A stretch of 64,000 nt of DNA from Otis tarda (taxonomy: Eukaryota > Chordata > Aves > Otidiformes > Otididae), in the NCBI GenBank assembly GCA_026413225.1, contig CM048591.1:71884052-71948051 (forward strand), read 5' to 3'. Of the stretch, positions 10,887 through 19,860 are shown in pieces. The notes beneath the pieces are model-generated. The model worked only from the letters and a program-made list of their open reading frames with translations, was not told where the DNA came from and did not search any database. A program made the position numbers and the translations under genes. Each line of letters opens with the position of its first letter. The stretch's first letter is position 1.

Positions 10887-11222
10887 CTAACTGCAAACAG
10901 GGATCCACCTAGGGGGCCAGACTTTTCTACTAAATACAGAAACATCCGCTCCTGAATTGATAAGGCAGATGACATGAATTTCATCCCGACCCTGGGAAAG
11001 TGTCACGCTCGTACGCGGTCTCGAACTTGGATCCCACATGGCCATGGCAAGGGGCAGATCCTGCAGGATATATACAGAGGTGTCCGCCAGTGGCGTCACC
11101 ATGACCTCCGTCACTGACACTGCTTCCTGATATGACGGCCACACCTGTATTCCCCAGTCCTTGGCCCCAAAGACCCCGCAGACTAACCCCAGTACTCCCC
11201 TCTGTGGGGAACCCCCAACCAA
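10887..11222 (-). pseudogene. pro: gag-pro junction and protease N-terminal half
   Basis: Aspartic protease that would cleave Gag and Pol. Near residues 88-95 of this segment the active-site motif reads LINSGADV where a working retroviral protease has Asp in place of Asn, so the catalytic residue is lost (GAT to AAT). The flap and C-terminal half of the protease are not found: within about 20 residues the frame stops and RNase H-connection sequence begins. The N-terminal 75 residues look like the Gag spacer or upstream protease region, with no domain I can name. In avian alpharetroviruses protease is made as the C-terminus of Gag, which fits its place after NC. Confidence 0.83.
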
Positions 11223-11263
11223 GGTCCAAGCCGGGCCCCGGAGAAAAAAGGGCTTGTCAGTTC

Positions 11264-11530
11264 TTAATCGCGTTCCTGGTCAGGCCCTGGCCAAGGCACC
11301 CCAGCCATAGCCAGAGGCCTCTGCAGAGGGGGTGCTGTCCGCATTTGTGTTGTCATGCTCAGACGGGCGCTCTGAACCCCGTTTCCCAACCAACACTCAC
11401 ATGAGTAATGTCCTTTCTGCCCACACTTAAAACACTCCTTCAAGGCCTGAGCCTTCTTACTAGCTCCCCCTGGTTTCCCAGAGGGACAGTCCTTCTTCAC
11501 ATGCCCCACACCCACACATTGAAAACATTG
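11264..11530 (-). pseudogene. gag: gag, nucleocapsid with two CCHC zinc knuckles
   Basis: RNA-binding nucleocapsid. Two CX2CX4HX4C knuckles are complete: the first at 11486-11527 (CFQCVGVGHVKKDC) and the second at 11393-11434 (CFKCGQKGHYSCEC, with one additional Cys inside). Basic Lys-rich sequence links them. Two knuckles are usual for alpharetroviral NC. The frame differs from that of the upstream capsid segment, and the shift falls at or near a run of eight C (11544-11551 on the plus strand), a likely slippage site. The frame runs on about 40 codons beyond the second knuckle towards the protease. Confidence 0.92.
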
Positions 11531-12118
11531 CCCTTGCCTGGGGCCCCCCCCGGCAGAGTGACCACTTGTTTCACTGCCAAGGCGACTGCAAACGCTAGCG
11601 GTTCCCTGTCCCTCGCTCTGTCAGCTCTAATGCGTGCTTCAATCATCTGGCCCAACCCAGAACCTGCCAGCAATCCTTGGATTGCCTTTTTGCAGACGTC
11701 ATCGGCATTCAAAAAGGCGAGGTCTTTCCCCAGAGGACCTCTAGTGGTCCTGGGCAGGCTGGACACCTCAAGGCTCTTGTTAAGGTGATCTAAGAAATCC
11801 AGGTAAGGTTCGTTGGCCTTCTGCTTAATCAAGGTGTATGGCAGGCTCTTCGTGTCCATCTGAGCAACGGCCTTCAACGCTTTCCTAGCTAAGAGGCCAA
11901 CCTGTTGGAGGATGGCAGGGTCCCAGGTGCACTGGCGGTGAGGATCAACATGGGCCCCGACACCACGCAACTGGTCTGCCCCCACCCCAAAACAGGGGTG
12001 GCTCACAGCGGTAGTGAAGCCGATGGCAGCGTCCACCGTGAAGCCCTCCCACTTGCTCTTGAAAATCACTAGCTGCGCGGGTATAAGAATGGCCTTACTG
12101 AGGAATACAGGACAGGGC
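11497..12118 (-). pseudogene. gag: gag, capsid (CA) with major homology region
   Basis: Open from about 12118 through 11497. The capsid protein forms the viral core shell. The major homology region is visible around 11770-11829 (IKQKANEPYLDFLDHL, with the conserved Glu, aromatic and Leu positions). The preceding segment (TWDPAILQQVGLLARKALKAVAQ) resembles the end of the N-terminal capsid domain, and the C-terminal domain continues past the MHR into a short basic linker. Only the last part of the N-terminal domain is present, so some 100 residues plus the region between MA and CA appear deleted. The 3' end runs out of frame just before the nucleocapsid knuckles. Confidence 0.87.
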
Positions 12119-12331
12119 AGATTCGTTCCCTGCGGTGGCAGAAACTAACAGCTCCTCCCCCACCGCTGCTACCTTTTCCAGATCCATCACCTGCGAAGGC
12201 TGCTGGATCATCCCCTTACGTATCATCCATTGGATGAGACCCTCCCTACCGCTAGAGGAGACTCTCTCGTCTACCTCCTTAGCCAGTACCTTCAGAACCT
12301 TCACTGTCTCCTTGACAGATACCATCGACAT
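12095..12331 (-). pseudogene. gag: gag, N-terminal (matrix-like) fragment
   Basis: About 78 codons from the first ATG after the primer-binding site (ATG at 12329-12331; a second one two codons on at 12323-12325). The sequence is helical and rich in Val, Lys and Glu (VKETVKVLKVLAKEVDERV), and its position directly after the leader fits the membrane-binding matrix domain. Sequence similarity alone is weak to my eye, so the assignment is mainly by position. The leader between PBS and ATG is only about 60 bases, much shorter than in exogenous alpharetroviruses, which suggests deletion of the packaging region. The frame stops before the capsid segment, which is in another frame. Confidence 0.65.
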
Positions 12332-12393
12332 GATGAAGTCTGGATTACCCCAAGCCCTGCTTGCTTTGTTGCACTGAAAACCCAATCTGTCAG

Positions 12394-12411
12394 ATCACGT
12401 CGGGGTCACCA
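12394..12411 (-). promoter_or_regulatory. Primer-binding site for tRNA-Trp
   Basis: On the minus strand this reads TGGTGACCCCGACGTGAT, two bases after the LTR end. Starting with TGG, it is complementary to the CCA end of tRNA-Trp, the primer used by avian sarcoma/leukosis-type viruses. All 18 positions fit my memory of that site. It would prime minus-strand DNA synthesis. Confidence 0.93.
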
Positions 12412-12413
12412 CT

Positions 12414-12723
12414 TGTTGCCGCACGACAACGAACAGATCCCCCCTACCAGGATCCCATCCTGGGGAGACAGACACAGACACGGATGCCGTGGAGTCTGCT
12501 CTCAATTTACTGTTGCGTCACACTGCAATATATACCCATATGCCTGCTACGCAAGCCCATACACCTGCTACACATGCGAACGCACCTGCTCCCTATGCCC
12601 ATATACCTATCCGTGCCTAGTACAAGGCACTGCATCAGCAAGCACGCGAATCATTGCAGACCGCTCTCCCTGTGTACGTGCAGCCCCGCTCGTAGTCTTG
12701 TTGCTGCCTTGCAGGGCCCCATA
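12414..12723 (-). repeat. ERV 5' LTR
   Basis: 310 bp, homologous to 8025-8323. It ends (in sense) in GGCAACA next to the PBS and begins next to the right target duplication. It keeps a TATATAT box at 12528-12534 that the 3' LTR lacks. Its CpG positions often differ from those of the other LTR by CG to TG/CA changes. Confidence 0.95.
12528..12534 (-). promoter_or_regulatory. TATA-like box in ERV 5' LTR
   Basis: TATATAT on the minus strand, inside the U3 part of the 5' LTR and upstream in sense of the conserved cagtaaattgagagc segment. It is in the expected order for a retroviral core promoter. Whether it is active is unknown. Confidence 0.5.
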
Positions 12724-12729
12724 ACCTTG
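12724..12729. repeat. Target-site duplication of the ERV (right copy), accttg
   Basis: Exact copy of 8019-8024, immediately outside the 5' LTR. Confidence 0.93.
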
Positions 12730-14890
12730 GTGGAAGAGGATGACAGTAGAACTAGAGTGCTGTCGTATGCATATAGTGTTGAAAATGTGGTAGCAGTAGC
12801 AAAGCTGAAAGTAGAAAATATAGACTGCTCTTTTTTGTTAGTAAGAATGAGAACTGCAACTCATTCTTTGCTAGGTTAGGAAAGGCAAAAGTTCCAGAGA
12901 CTGGACTTTTTAATTTTTTTTTTCCCCTGGGAGCAGGGATTTAACTCAGATCCGATGACTTGATTTGGATAGCTCATTGGCTCAAATACAGTACTATGGA
13001 TAGTGTCTCTTTTTTCCCCTTTAAGCCCTTCTTTTTCTTTTTTTGATTAAATTTACCAGTGACAGTAAAATAAGGGGTTGGTAGGCATCTTAAAGGTTAG
13101 TACTATACTAGAAATGGATTTGTAGAGATTGCTCCACAAGGTAAGATATGTAGGAAAATACCAACACTAGCAGTGAGATGAGAAAAATGAAAAGTAGAGA
13201 CTGGAAGTAATACACAATAAACAACTAAACAAGCCTATTGCCTGAAAATGCGTCATAAAGCCAGTACTCTGTCCTGAAGTATATGAGGGTGAAAAGAAGA
13301 AGTACTAAAAGTTAGGAAGCCAGGAATGCTATATGGCTTTTCTTCCATAGTTTAGTAACATGGCCTCCCATTCAGAACAAAAATCATAGATTTAGGAAAC
13401 AGGCTCTCTTCCTGACTGACTCAATAGCTTTTTGGCTGCAGGGAAACAATTTAACAACCTATTTTCAATACTTAAGCATCTTTTTTTTTTTTGTGCCAAT
13501 AATTGTTTTCAGGTGTTTAAAGACCTGGTGAGAAGTTATGCCCATAAATTAAGGGTGAAAAAAACAAATCTGTCTTAAAATAGAAGTTTGGTCAGGTATC
13601 CAGCAGTACTTCAGTTCCTGAATGGGAACAGTACTGGTTAGAATTTAGAATAATATTCTATACATAATCAAAGCTTGCTGTTCAATAATACTTATTTGAA
13701 ATTTTCAGATAAGAACTATTGTTTTAGTGAGAAATATTTTCTGCTTGTTTTTACACAGCTATAAAGAGTTGATAGAAGAGCTAGATGATAAACCACACAG
13801 AAGATACTCAACTCTGTAAATCAGCTGAACTTTGCAGAAATCGACGGGACTTAAAATTAAGCAGAATCAAGACCTTAAGGTGAAATTAGCCCTAATGAAC
13901 TTTCTGGCTGTATTGTTTCTCTTCTGTGCAAGCCCAGCTGTGAAGAACTAAATCAACTTTATAAATTGTATTTAGGACTCCTGGTGGCCCAAAAGACAAG
14001 GGCAAAATTAGCATGTGCTAATTATGCAAACCCAGTATTCACACCAGTTACTCATGGGACCTTCATAGTTATGAACAGATCTACACTTCTAATGTCATGG
14101 TTTCTCTAATGGGCTGAGCGACTAGTTACACAAAAGGATCCTATGTGGCTGATTTTAGCCTGTCATAGTGGTTACCTGTTTTGGTGTAAATCCCTAAAAC
14201 AGAACAGCTTTTAGGGTGAGAATCCTTTTATTGGCATTAAAAACACAATGACAAAGGAGAGATGTGGAAAAATACTTAAGATGGTCAGCCTTTTGCTGAT
14301 ATTATGATATATTACATATTTTCTGTAATGTTAATGTTTATAAATATATGATTATTTATAAATAATAACGGTGATAGTAATGGAAATTAATTATGCTGTT
14401 ACAGATGGTGTTCATTTGAAGAGCTGCCTATGCGAGTACAAGCTATGCAGTATTACTTGCTTGTAGAGCTCCAGATACTGCATAGTGCAAAATGAGCTAT
14501 GCCTTACCATCCTTCTTCTATTTAAATGTAATTTATTAACACCTGTTAAACACAGCAGTAACTACAAATTACTTTGCTAGTGCTGACCTGTAGAAATTCC
14601 AGTTCCTACAAAGCACTTCTGTCACCAGCAGTAGGATCAGACAGTTAAGATAATACAGATGAATAAAGGATAACACAGCACAGCCTCAAAAGCCAGAAAA
14701 CAAATTAGCTGAGTGAATGTGGAACTCATTTCTTTTTCAGAAATGTCGATGAATTATCTCATGATTGGCTTGTCAGAAGAAACAGAAATCTTCCTCTGTT
14801 TTTGCCACCTCTGAATATTGCATGTTTATAAAACAGTCCTCCAACTAGTGTTCTATGGACTCTACTGTCTCTATTTCATAGCATCCCAGC
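12730..14890. other. Unique AT-rich sequence
   Basis: No repeat or gene recognised. It contains T-runs near 12909-12923 and 13481-13493 and a palindromic AT patch around 14338-14370. Confidence 0.6.
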
Positions 14891-14943
14891 TATGGTAACA
14901 TCCCAGCTATCTCAACCTAGAATGCTATTTCTTTCCCTTTCAG

Positions 14944-15177
14944 GTGCTCAGGTTTGTTCAAAACATATTCTTTTGTTCCTCCCCTGGGCAGAAATCATAT
15001 TCCTTATCCTTCCAGAAAGTGCTTCAGAGTGTAAGAATGGCTTGAAAAGAAAATGGTTCAGGAATTGTTTTGTCCTCTTCACCTCTTCACAAGGGAATAA
15101 ACAGCACATAGGAAAAGCCAATGTTTATATGTCACATATACTCAGGACACATGTCCCTAGAGCACTTGAGCCCAAGG
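14944..15177 (+). other. Exon-like segment (unproven)
   Basis: A pyrimidine-rich tract ends in cag at 14941-14943. A donor-like AAGG|GTGAGT follows at 15174-15183. The 234 bases between are open in one frame, which extends from 14892 to a TAA-type stop beyond the donor. The peptide has no domain I recognise. Further acceptor-like sites follow (ttgcag at 15350-15355, ctccacag at 15463-15470), plus a donor-like GTAAGT at 15379-15384. These could be a spliced non-coding transcript or chance matches in T-rich DNA. Confidence 0.2.
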
Positions 15178-15486
15178 GTGAGTCTATGTAAGTGCACAAC
15201 CTATCTTTAATTCATGCGCATCTTGCAATGTTCATTTGTATTTGTCCCATTTTGATACTCCTCTGAATATTTCTCTGAATCATTTAATAGAATAACCTAT
15301 AGATGTTTCTGTTTCTGCAATATTAATCACTTTTTCTTGCTGCTTTCTCTTGCAGTGCATCTATGCTGCAGTGGAGCTGTAAGTACAAAAGGCAAATCCG
15401 TATCTGCTGTTTTGAAAAACTTGAAAAGTTTCAGATTTCTTTGCAGCTAAATTGTCTTTCATCTCCACAGAGGATTACATCATGTG
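15178..15486. other. Unique sequence with splice-like motifs
   Basis: No gene recognised. It contains the acceptor-like and donor-like sites mentioned in the preceding entry and no known repeat. Confidence 0.4.
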
Positions 15487-15936
15487 CACGGGAAGATCAT
15501 GTAACAGATCCTCCTAGAAGCTATGCCGAGGCACATGGAGGACACGGAGGTGATTCAAGACAGCCAGCATAGCTTGACCAAGGGCAAGTCCTGCCTGACC
15601 AACCCAGTGCCCTTATATGATGCAGGGACTACACCAGTGGACAAGGGAAGAGGTATGGATGTTGTCTACCTGGACTTCTTTAAGGCCTTTGACACAATCG
15701 CCAACAACATCCTTCTCCCTACACTGGAGAGATATGGATTTAATAGGTAGAATATTTGGTGGATGAGGAATTGGTTGGATGGTCACATCCAGAGGGTAGT
15801 GGTCAATGACTCAACATCCAAGTGGACATCATTGACAAGTGGTATCCCTCAGAGTTCCATATTGGGACCAGCACTATTTGCTATTTTCATCAATGATACA
15901 GTGGGATCCAGTGCACCCTAAGCAAGTTTGCAGACT
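15487..15936 (+). mobile_element. CR1 fragment, reverse-transcriptase central part
   Basis: It matches the CR1 segment from the 'gaagatcatg(g)aacag' region through RT motif A ([12 protein letters not shown], with the catalytic Asp in YLDF) to just before the FADD region. Part of it (about 15790-15936) overlaps in content with the beginning of the CR1 at 1-160. A stop after 'gatttaataggtag' (about 15748) and later shifts break the frame. The fragment ends at 'gcaagtttgcagac' without a CR1 3' tail. Since CR1 copies are normally 5'-truncated but keep the tail, the 3' part was probably removed after insertion. Confidence 0.9.
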
Positions 15937-18710
15937 TAAAGAGTCTCTGCATGGAAAGTGTCTCCTTAAAGTGTCAACTGCATGGAAAAATCTGAGATTT
16001 GAGAACCAATATGGAGTATTGACAGGTTGTGAGATACAAGACTGAACAAATAACAGTTGCTAATAGAGTGGGAGCCATTGCAGCAAAATGACTTTACCAG
16101 TACATCAGACTAAGTTTCTATTTTGTAACCCCAGCCAACTGTTTTTCTATTTTTAACTAAACAATGAGAAGAAACAATGCTGTATTTTTCAAACCTCCTG
16201 AACAGCCCAGAAACACACTTGTTTCTTCCTCTCAAGAGAATGGTCTGTTGCTCCTGATGCCATGTCTGACCCACCAGCCTGTCTGCGTGTGGGCTGCTGT
16301 CACTGGCATACTGCTGACGCTCTTTCTTCCTGAGGTGATCTTCAGCATTAAGATCACATGGTGTTCAGAAAGTTAGAAGGATTCAGCTCTGTGGAAACTT
16401 GAGACTTGTTCTTAAAAATTGCTTCATAAAAGCTTTCTTTTGTTGGGTTCTTGCTCATCCAGTGCTTCTCTATGTGGGTGCATTTCTAATAGGCTCTGAA
16501 AACTTACATGCCATAACACTGGTACAACTACTATTTTCGTCCCTAGGGTGACTACGAAAGTGCTACTAATGATGAGTTGAAAATAGATATATGAAAAAGT
16601 CAGCTAGCAAGAAATCCTAAATTAAGACCTTGTTTCAACAAGACGAATGCACTGAGATTCATGAAGTCTTTAGAGAACTGTGGTGGTGTTCCTTCCATGT
16701 AACCCTCATGCCTGGGAACTAATGCATGTAAAGCTATTTTCACTCCTTTTAGCTCCTGCGGTGATTTTTGTAACATTCACATTCTTTAATTAGGTTATAT
16801 CAGCTGGCATTCACCTAGGAATATTTCTGATCTAGCAAAATCTTCCTGTGTTTAGTATTTAGCAGTATTTTTAATGCATTTCTGTTTGTCAGAGTATGCT
16901 TCCTATTATTCACAGAGGCTGATGTCCATTTAGTTTCCTGTTCATTGTATCAAAAGCCAATCCTGTTAATGTGTATTACCTGCATTTTCTTATGTAAGCA
17001 GTAGTCAGAAGTGCAATACTCTCTTATCTTCACCTTTATATAAGTCAAAATTAAATATCTGTAAATATGACACTTTTCTGCCACTTTTCCTCACCAGTCA
17101 TTTTACTTAAAGCTTACTTTTTCTCCTTCCTCCATACCTAATTTAAACTAATGATTTGAAATGATAAACAGTCAATCTCTAAAAAAAGACAGAATTAATG
17201 CTTTGAGATAGCTGCTGATATCCTACATATACAAGATGAAAAGGAGGTTACATTTTAGAAGAAGAAAGGTTTAAATAAGATAAAGATTTGAGGAAGAAAA
17301 CTCATGAAAAAGGTAATATAAAGAGGAAAGTTGCACAGGCTAATAACGTGCACAGTAGGGTGCAAGTTTAGACTTGTGAAGATGGCATGTTTATGAACAC
17401 GTTCTGAGCTGGAAAAGCTTTCTGGTAAAGACACGAGAATAACAGTTTCAAAAATTCTGCTTTGCTTCAGATCTCCAGCCTTAGTAATGTTGCAAGAATT
17501 CAAAGATCAAAAGAATCAATGTTGTGTGAATTGGACATCAGCTGGCATAAATCAAGACTGATCTGTTTAAAACAATGGGACTTCTGAGCTACACCAGCTG
17601 TGGTAGTGGTCTCATATTTTTAATGCCATAGGAGAAGTTACTCTATACTACATTCTAAACTGCATACAGCGTATTTATTGATGGCATGTTTGTTCGCAGA
17701 CCCAGAGCTTTCCTGCTGGGCAGGCTACTTTCTGGGCAGAGAAAGCAGACCCCAGGCTGGGAGAAGGCAGAGTGCTCTGTCTTCCCCATCATAAGCCGCG
17801 TTCAAGATGCTTTCAGGCTGACATTGGGAGCCAGCAACATGTTGCTATGTTTTTTCCCTCACGCTGCTCCCTGTCTGTGCCTGAGGAGCGTCTGGGAAAA
17901 GGGGTAGTGGAAAGAATTGCCAGCTGGATAGAAATTCACAAAGCCCATCATAATCTCCTCAGACTCAGGACAGAAAAAGTTTGATGTCTTTACTGATCAA
18001 GTTGCTCTCTGCCCTTAACCATTCCCTCTTCATATGACTGCATATGCACGCATTATATAATGCAAGATGCATCATTACATTTTCCTGAAAATAGTGCAAA
18101 TGAAAGTGGACTTGTTTCTAAGGTGGCTTTGAAAAAATCTAGGCAGTAGAAGTTCATAAACTGTTTCAGAGCTCTGTGTATACCTCTCTGGCCATGTGCA
18201 ATTCACCTTACACTCAGCCTGATGAAGATAAATAAAAAGAGGCTGTCAGGGTTCTCAAGAGCTGCCTAATCTATTCTTCTTTCCTGAAGCAAGATGAATA
18301 TTGCCAGCTAGATATATGAGACTTGTTTTTTAAAAAAATTTTTGATAAAGAGATCCAAAAGTGAGGACTGCTCTTGTTTAGGCAATACGAGAAAGTACTT
18401 CGCAGCTCTAGCCAACAGAAAGTTTTTTATAATGGCTAGTCTGAATTTTTGTTGTGAAATTACTGCTAGTACCTCCATGAATGTAAAGAACAAGTTTGTT
18501 CCTTTCTTCTTTGTGTTAGTCTGCTTCTTTTCCACTGTCAGTATTTTCTCCTTTAAGATACGCAAATCTTATTTTTCAGGGTTTTTTTTCTCACAATATA
18601 AGAAAGCCTGACTATTCTTTTTTTGTGTTCACTAAACTGCTATCTTTCTTTAAAGGCATCCTTTCAGACAGGGTACAGAATCATGTACAAGATTCAAATT
18701 CTGCAAGCTT
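15937..18710. other. Unique sequence with one GC-richer patch
   Basis: Mostly AT-rich without recognised repeats. A patch at about 17690-17960 is clearly richer in G and C than its surroundings and carries open frames of 60-70 codons, none with a motif I know. Confidence 0.5.
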
Positions 18711-18716
18711 ATATAT
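18711..18716. repeat. Probable target-site duplication of LTR copy 2 (left)
   Basis: atatat before the LTR, against atatag at 19855-19860 after it: five of six match. In AT-rich DNA this is only moderate support. Confidence 0.5.
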
Positions 18717-19242
18717 TGTTGTAGTTCAGCCCCGATTGGGACCAGACTACGCAGTCTCTCTCTCGCTCCCCCCACCCTCCGAGAGAATAGGAGGAGATGA
18801 TATAAGAAAAAAGGCTCAAGGTTTGAGATAAGGACGGGGAGAAATCCTTAAAGTTACCGTTACGGGCAAAACAGACTCGACTTGGGGAAAACTATTCATT
18901 TATTTCTAAAATTAGCAGGAGAATGAGACAGGGAACAAGACAACCTCCCCCCACCCCTCCCTCTTCCTGGGCTTAACATTATCTATACTACCTCCCCTCC
19001 CGAGCGGCACGGGGGGGGGAAAAGGGAATGGGGGTCGTGGTCAGTTCATCACGCGTTGTTTTATGCCGCTGTGTCATCGTCAGGGGAAGAACTCGTCGCA
19101 TTCCTCCTCTGCTCCAACGTGGGGTCCCTCCCACGGGCCACAGTCCTTCGTGAAACTGCTCCGGCGTGGGTCATCTCTTCCACGTGGTGCAGTCCCTCTA
19201 GAACAGCTGTCCCAGCAGGCCCTCCACGGGCCACAGCCTCCT

Positions 19243-19392
19243 TCAGGCCTCCACCTGCTCCAGCATGGGGTCCTCCCCGGGCTGCAGGTGGATCTCTGCC
19301 CCTCCGTGGACCTCCATGGACTGCAGGGGGACAACCTGCTCCACCATGGTCTTCACCACGAGTTGCAGAGGAATCTTGGCCAGGAGCCGCAT
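19243..19392 (-). other. Small ORF inside solo LTR copy 2 (49 codons)
   Basis: ATG at 19390-19392 to TGA at 19243-19245. Same length, start and stop position as the frame in copy 4 (60759-60908). It lies downstream of the putative TATA box and upstream of the poly(A) signal, so within the transcribed region. Composition is rich in Val, Gln, Pro, Leu and Glu, from degenerate CTGCAG/CCATGG units. A purine-rich block with the phrase aaggtcagtgaagaagga directly precedes the ATG in all four copies. Confidence 0.4.
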
Positions 19393-19673
19393 TACTCCTC
19401 CCCCTCCTTCTTCACTGACCTTGGCGTGTGCAGCCGTTCCTTACAACAGGCTGGCAGATGCCTCTCAGGATCCTTTTTACATCTAGTTCACTCCTCATCT
19501 CCTCTCCACTTCTTGCAGCCAGGCCGGGCCAAGTTGGGCCCCGTCGGCTGCCTGGCGGGAGGCCAGAGGGTGAGGCCTGCAAGGCCCACGAGGCTTGCGC
19601 CTCCCCCTCTCTGCCCCCCGCTCAGCTGCTTCACATCGTCTCTCTCTCTCTTTTTTTTTTCTGTTTTCCCCTA

Positions 19674-19728
19674 CTTAAATACGTTATCGCAGAGGCGTTA
19701 TCGCGGGACATTCTGCTACCAATTGGCT
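19674..19728 (-). promoter_or_regulatory. CCAAT and TATA-like boxes of LTR copy 2
   Basis: CCAATTGG at 19719-19726 and GTATTTAAG (cttaaatac on the plus strand), about 40 bases further along the minus strand. Order and spacing match those at 53892 and 53937 in copy 3, which supports U3 promoter function and minus sense. Confidence 0.6.
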
Positions 19729-19860
19729 CGGCCTTGGCCAGCAGTGGGTCCGCCCTAGGCCCGGCCGAGTCCACTAAACAAAGGGGAGCAACTTCTAGCA
19801 GTTTCCTACAGAAGCTACCACCTTAGGCCCCCCCTCACTAACAAAACCAGAACAATATAG

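Larger units (their letters stand above)
8025..12723 (-). mobile_element. Alpharetrovirus-like endogenous retrovirus, defective provirus
   Basis: Structure on the minus strand: 5' LTR, PBS for tRNA-Trp, gag remnants (MA, CA with major homology region, two-zinc-knuckle NC), protease remnant, RNase H, integrase, env transmembrane remnant, polypurine tract, 3' LTR. The flanking hexamer accttg is an exact duplication. The tRNA-Trp PBS, the 6-bp duplication, and the fusion-peptide and heptad region of the TM sequence all point to the avian leukosis/EAV-type lineage; the exact clade is not determined. At 4.7 kb it is far shorter than a full 7-8 kb provirus: RT, most of SU, and parts of MA, CA and PR are missing. 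Frameshifts and nonsense codons break the rest. The LTRs differ by roughly 10-15 percent by eye, partly at CpG sites, so the insertion is old or the copy derives from an already divergent pair. Confidence 0.95.
18717..19854 (-). mobile_element. Solo LTR, copy 2 of the ~1.1-kb avian LTR family
   Basis: 1138 bp bounded by TG and CA. Sense is minus: CCAAT box at 19719-19723 (palindromic ccaattgg), TATTTAAG-like box at about 19674-19681, and AATAAA (tttatt on the plus strand) at 18899-18904. It retains many CpG dinucleotides (for example around 18731-18790 and 19680-19710), so it is likely the youngest of the four copies. No retroviral genes adjoin it, so it is a solo LTR left by recombination. 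Long open frames on the plus strand across 19056-19826 are antisense to it. Confidence 0.92.

Noticed and set aside
1991-19854. LTR copies 1 and 2 as the two ends of one large provirus
   Set aside because: They are 15.6 kb apart and differ strongly. The DNA between them holds an unrelated ERV and unique sequence, and copy 2 has its own probable target duplication.
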